From contig JAIRLZ010000221.1 of the NCBI GenBank assembly GCA_031259035.1, forward strand, positions 1 to 7,581: 7,581 bases of DNA, in the 5' to 3' direction. This document shows positions 6,086 to 7,581 of this stretch, one piece after another (within the stretch, counting starts at the first letter, position 1; every line of letters starts with the position of its first letter). The translations under genes and the position numbers were made by a program. Under the pieces are notes generated by a model. The model did not search any database. It was given only the letters and a program-made list of their open reading frames with translations, and was not told the DNA's origin. The DNA is from Treponema sp. (GTDB lineage Bacteria; Spirochaetota; Spirochaetia; Treponematales; Breznakiellaceae).

Positions 6086-6592
6086 CTATATCCTTGAAAG
6101 AATTTTTTCAGGATCAAAATCAACGGCGATATTAACATTAAGGTCGGTTAGTTTTTCCTCCATACCATCCTTCTCTTTCTTGAGATTCGCAAGGGCGGCG
6201 GCGATCGCCTTCTGATCGAGCAACGGCTCCTTGGCGACTCTAATTCGCACGCCTTCTTCATCGTATTCGAATTCGTACTTTCTGTAACGGCGGCAGTTTT
6301 GCGCGATTTTTTCGTAAAAGGCGATTTTCGATTTGAGCGTTTCCAGCATAATAAGAAAATCCCGATTGACCGCGTTGGCTTTCTCTATTCGGGCATTCAA
6401 TTCTTGAAGAATGTCCATGAGAGCGTAAACTTCAGCGACAGCCTCTTCCAAGGTCTTGCCGTCACAAGGGCTGGTGTTTTCTTCGGTTCCGGCGATCTTG
6501 CTGAATTCCGCGCCATCTATGGCGCTGATTAAACCGCTGATCCGCTCTTTGATCTTGTTCCGCAAACGGAATGAATGTGCCAAATTGAACAT
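6086..6592 (-). CDS. Coiled-coil protein resembling the DIP1984/septicolysin family
   Basis: A 168-residue, highly charged, almost wholly helical cytoplasmic protein without signal peptide or membrane helix. The layout recalls the DIP1984 family (once annotated septicolysin): an N-terminal helix of the type LAHSFRLRNKIKERISGLI (4-22), a loop, a long central helix ending LQELNARIEKANAVNR (62-77), a third helix with LKSKIAFYEKIAQNCRRY (86-103), and a closing helix pair ending near LTDLNVNIAVDFDP (148-161). The assignment is from memory of the pattern and only moderately sure; the molecular function of that family is unknown to me. Start evidence is strong: AAGGAG on the minus strand (6602-6607), 9 nt before the ATG, downstream of a near-consensus promoter. 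It is followed after 12 nt by the doubtful 63-codon ORF. Confidence 0.8.
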   Translation of the reverse strand: MFNLAHSFRLRNKIKERISGLISAIDGAEFSKIAGTEENTSPCDGKTLEEAVAEVYALMDILQELNARIEKANAVNRDFLIMLETLKSKIAFYEKIAQNCRRYRKYEFEYDEEGVRIRVAKEPLLDQKAIAAALANLKKEKDGMEEKLTDLNVNIAVDFDPEKILSRI

Positions 6593-6647
6593 TATTGAGC
6601 GCTCCTTAACAACTTATTGGAAATCATTTGTTTTTTGAACTCAATTG

Positions 6648-6676
6648 ATTTTATAAAAAATATGACGTAATGTCAA
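6648..6676 (-). promoter_or_regulatory. Sigma-70-type promoter for the coiled-coil gene
   Basis: On the minus strand TTGACA (6676-6671) is followed by exactly 17 nt and then TAAAAT (6653-6648), five of six matches to the -10 consensus, inside an AT-rich tract. The predicted start near 6641 leaves a leader of about 50 nt containing the AAGGAG ribosome binding site. The promoter separates this gene from alr, so the two are probably transcribed independently although both lie on the minus strand. Confidence 0.7.
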
Positions 6677-6690
6677 GTGAATTTGTTGGA

Positions 6691-6823
6691 ATCGCGGGAT
6701 ACCGCCTAGCGGCGCCCTGCCCCCGCCATACGGCCGGGCAGGGCGCCGTTCCTTTTATTCGCAATGGAGCCGCGTCCAATTCTGACCGCCCTATTGCATC
6801 AAGCCTGATCGGTGTCCCGCGAT
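6691..6823. other. Structured intergenic element with nested inverted repeats
   Basis: Outer arms 6691-6704 and 6810-6823 pair over 14 positions, with one U.G wobble at 6700/6814 if transcribed from the plus strand and an A/C mismatch if from the minus. Inside is a perfect 13-bp GC-rich stem (6710-6722 with 6736-6748), followed on the plus strand by a T-rich run (6749-6759), and a weaker 7-bp stem (6761-6767 with 6791-6797, including one G.U). Together they could form a three-way junction. It lies between the alr stop and the promoter of the coiled-coil gene. Candidates are the alr transcript end, a palindromic repeat element, or a small RNA on the plus strand; I see no strong plus-strand promoter. 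Confidence 0.5.
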
Positions 6824-6843
6824 ACGGTTTCGCCGCAACTTTC

Positions 6844-7581
6844 TCACACCGCTTCTTCAAAGACCCTCGGAACCCGCTTGTTGATGTTGCAGGTGATTTC
6901 ATAGGGGATGGTACGCAGGATTTCCGCCATATCCGCGGCGGTGCAGGCGGGTTTCGGTCCGAAAATGGCGACTTTTTCAAATTTTTTACACGCGGCGCCG
7001 TCTTTCCCCAGATCAACCAAGCATTGATCCATACATATCCTTCCTACAATTGGATACTGTTTGTTTTTAACAAGTACGGAATAATTATTTGAAAGAAGAC
7101 GGTTCAAGCCGTCCCCATACCCGACTGGAATGGTGGCTATGGTCGTGTCGCAGGGGGCTGTCCACGTCCTGCCGTAAGAAACGCTCTCTCCCTTCTTCAC
7201 CTGTTTGATGTATACAATGTGGGAAACCAGTTCCATGACAGGCTCAAGCGGCGCCAGCCCCGCAAGCGCGGGATCCGGCGTATAGCCGTACAGCATGATG
7301 CCGGGTCGCACCATGTCAAACCACGCCTCCTCATGGAGCAGAACGCCGCCCGAAGCGGCGGCATGTACGACGCCGGGATCAACGCCCGCCGTTCTTATGG
7401 CGTCAACGGCGCGAACAAACCGGCGGATCTGCTCCTGTGTGTACCGGATGTTTTCGGGCTTCAGCGAATCCGAGACGGCTAAATGCGTGGCCACGCCCTC
7501 AAGCCGCACATGTGAAAGCGGAGCGATAAAACGGGCGAGCGCCGCCGCTTCCTCCGGCGCGCAGCCGGCACGCCCCATGCC
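6844..7581 (-). CDS. alr: Alanine racemase, C-terminal part (runs off right edge)
   Basis: A PLP enzyme interconverting L- and D-alanine, supplying D-alanine for peptidoglycan. About 245 codons are in the window; the N-terminal part, including the PLP lysine, lies beyond the right edge. The fragment begins inside the GMGR.G motif, whose Arg contacts the cofactor. Numbering from the Met of that motif, other landmarks are the cofactor-phosphate loop VHAAASGG (71-78), DMVRPGIMLYG (88-98), the catalytic tyrosine in GESVSYGRTW (Tyr135), ATIPVGYGDGLNR (148-160), the active-site CMDQ loop (182-185) and the terminal CNINKRVPRVF. The loop usually reads ANS; here the Asn is Ala, probably tolerated. The stop is TGA at 6846-6844. 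The downstream region holds a strong GC hairpin that may end its transcript. Confidence 0.95.
   Translation of the reverse strand, partial: GMGRAGCAPEEAAALARFIAPLSHVRLEGVATHLAVSDSLKPENIRYTQEQIRRFVRAVDAIRTAGVDPGVVHAAASGGVLLHEEAWFDMVRPGIMLYGYTPDPALAGLAPLEPVMELVSHIVYIKQVKKGESVSYGRTWTAPCDTTIATIPVGYGDGLNRLLSNNYSVLVKNKQYPIVGRICMDQCLVDLGKDGAACKKFEKVAIFGPKPACTAADMAEILRTIPYEITCNINKRVPRVFEEAV

Noticed and set aside
6635..6663. Plus-strand promoter (TTGAAC, 17 nt, AAATAT) that could drive an RNA through 6691-6823
   Set aside because: The -10 hexamer matches consensus at only three of six positions, and the AT-rich tract is already explained by the strong minus-strand promoter.
6670..7092. 140-codon plus-strand open frame overlapping the alr end and the structured element
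   Set aside because: It lies mostly opposite alr and the palindromic element, and its product resembles nothing recognisable.

Overview
This window looks like an ordinary housekeeping stretch of a spirochaete chromosome, most likely a Treponema-type organism with roughly 50% GC, such as the termite-gut or free-living treponemes. That assignment is inference. It rests on a short (595-residue) alanyl-tRNA synthetase that ends after the editing domain, and on the order alaS, SurA/PrsA-like secreted protein, nusB, TPR membrane protein, which I recall from treponemes such as T. pallidum. No phage, transposon, CRISPR, toxin-antitoxin or defence genes are visible, and I do not see a new multi-gene system. 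The unusual content is in the intergenic DNA and in the architecture of individual proteins.

Left edge (1-312): no credible gene. It holds a purine-rich stretch, an array of three short hairpins (137-211), a perfect 12-bp inverted repeat (228-264), and a near-consensus sigma-70 promoter (TTGACA, 17 nt, TATTAT, 277-305). The promoter places the transcript start almost on the alaS ATG at 313, and there is no Shine-Dalgarno sequence.

Plus-strand block (313-5714): alaS; then a 161-nt gap; then a tightly packed trio of a periplasmic SurA/PrsA-like chaperone with an internally duplicated chaperone segment, nusB (8-nt gap) and a membrane-anchored TPR protein (1-nt gap). The trio is probably one operon. 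Its members do not share an obvious pathway: envelope protein folding, rRNA transcription antitermination, and an envelope-facing TPR scaffold.

Convergent gap (5715-5881): a second copy of the inverted repeat seen before alaS (5722-5778), with compensatory base changes in its arms and two extra hairpins inside, then another GC-rich inverted repeat (5793-5834). The two related repeats bracket the four-gene plus-strand block.

Minus-strand right part (5882-7581): the end of an alanine racemase gene (alr) running off the right edge, a 133-bp structured intergenic element (6691-6823), a near-consensus promoter (TTGACA, 17 nt, TAAAAT), a coiled-coil protein resembling the DIP1984/septicolysin family, and a doubtful 63-codon ORF behind it. 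Alr makes D-alanine for peptidoglycan and AlaRS charges L-alanine onto tRNA, so two alanine-using enzymes lie in one window, but nothing in the sequence shows that they are co-regulated.
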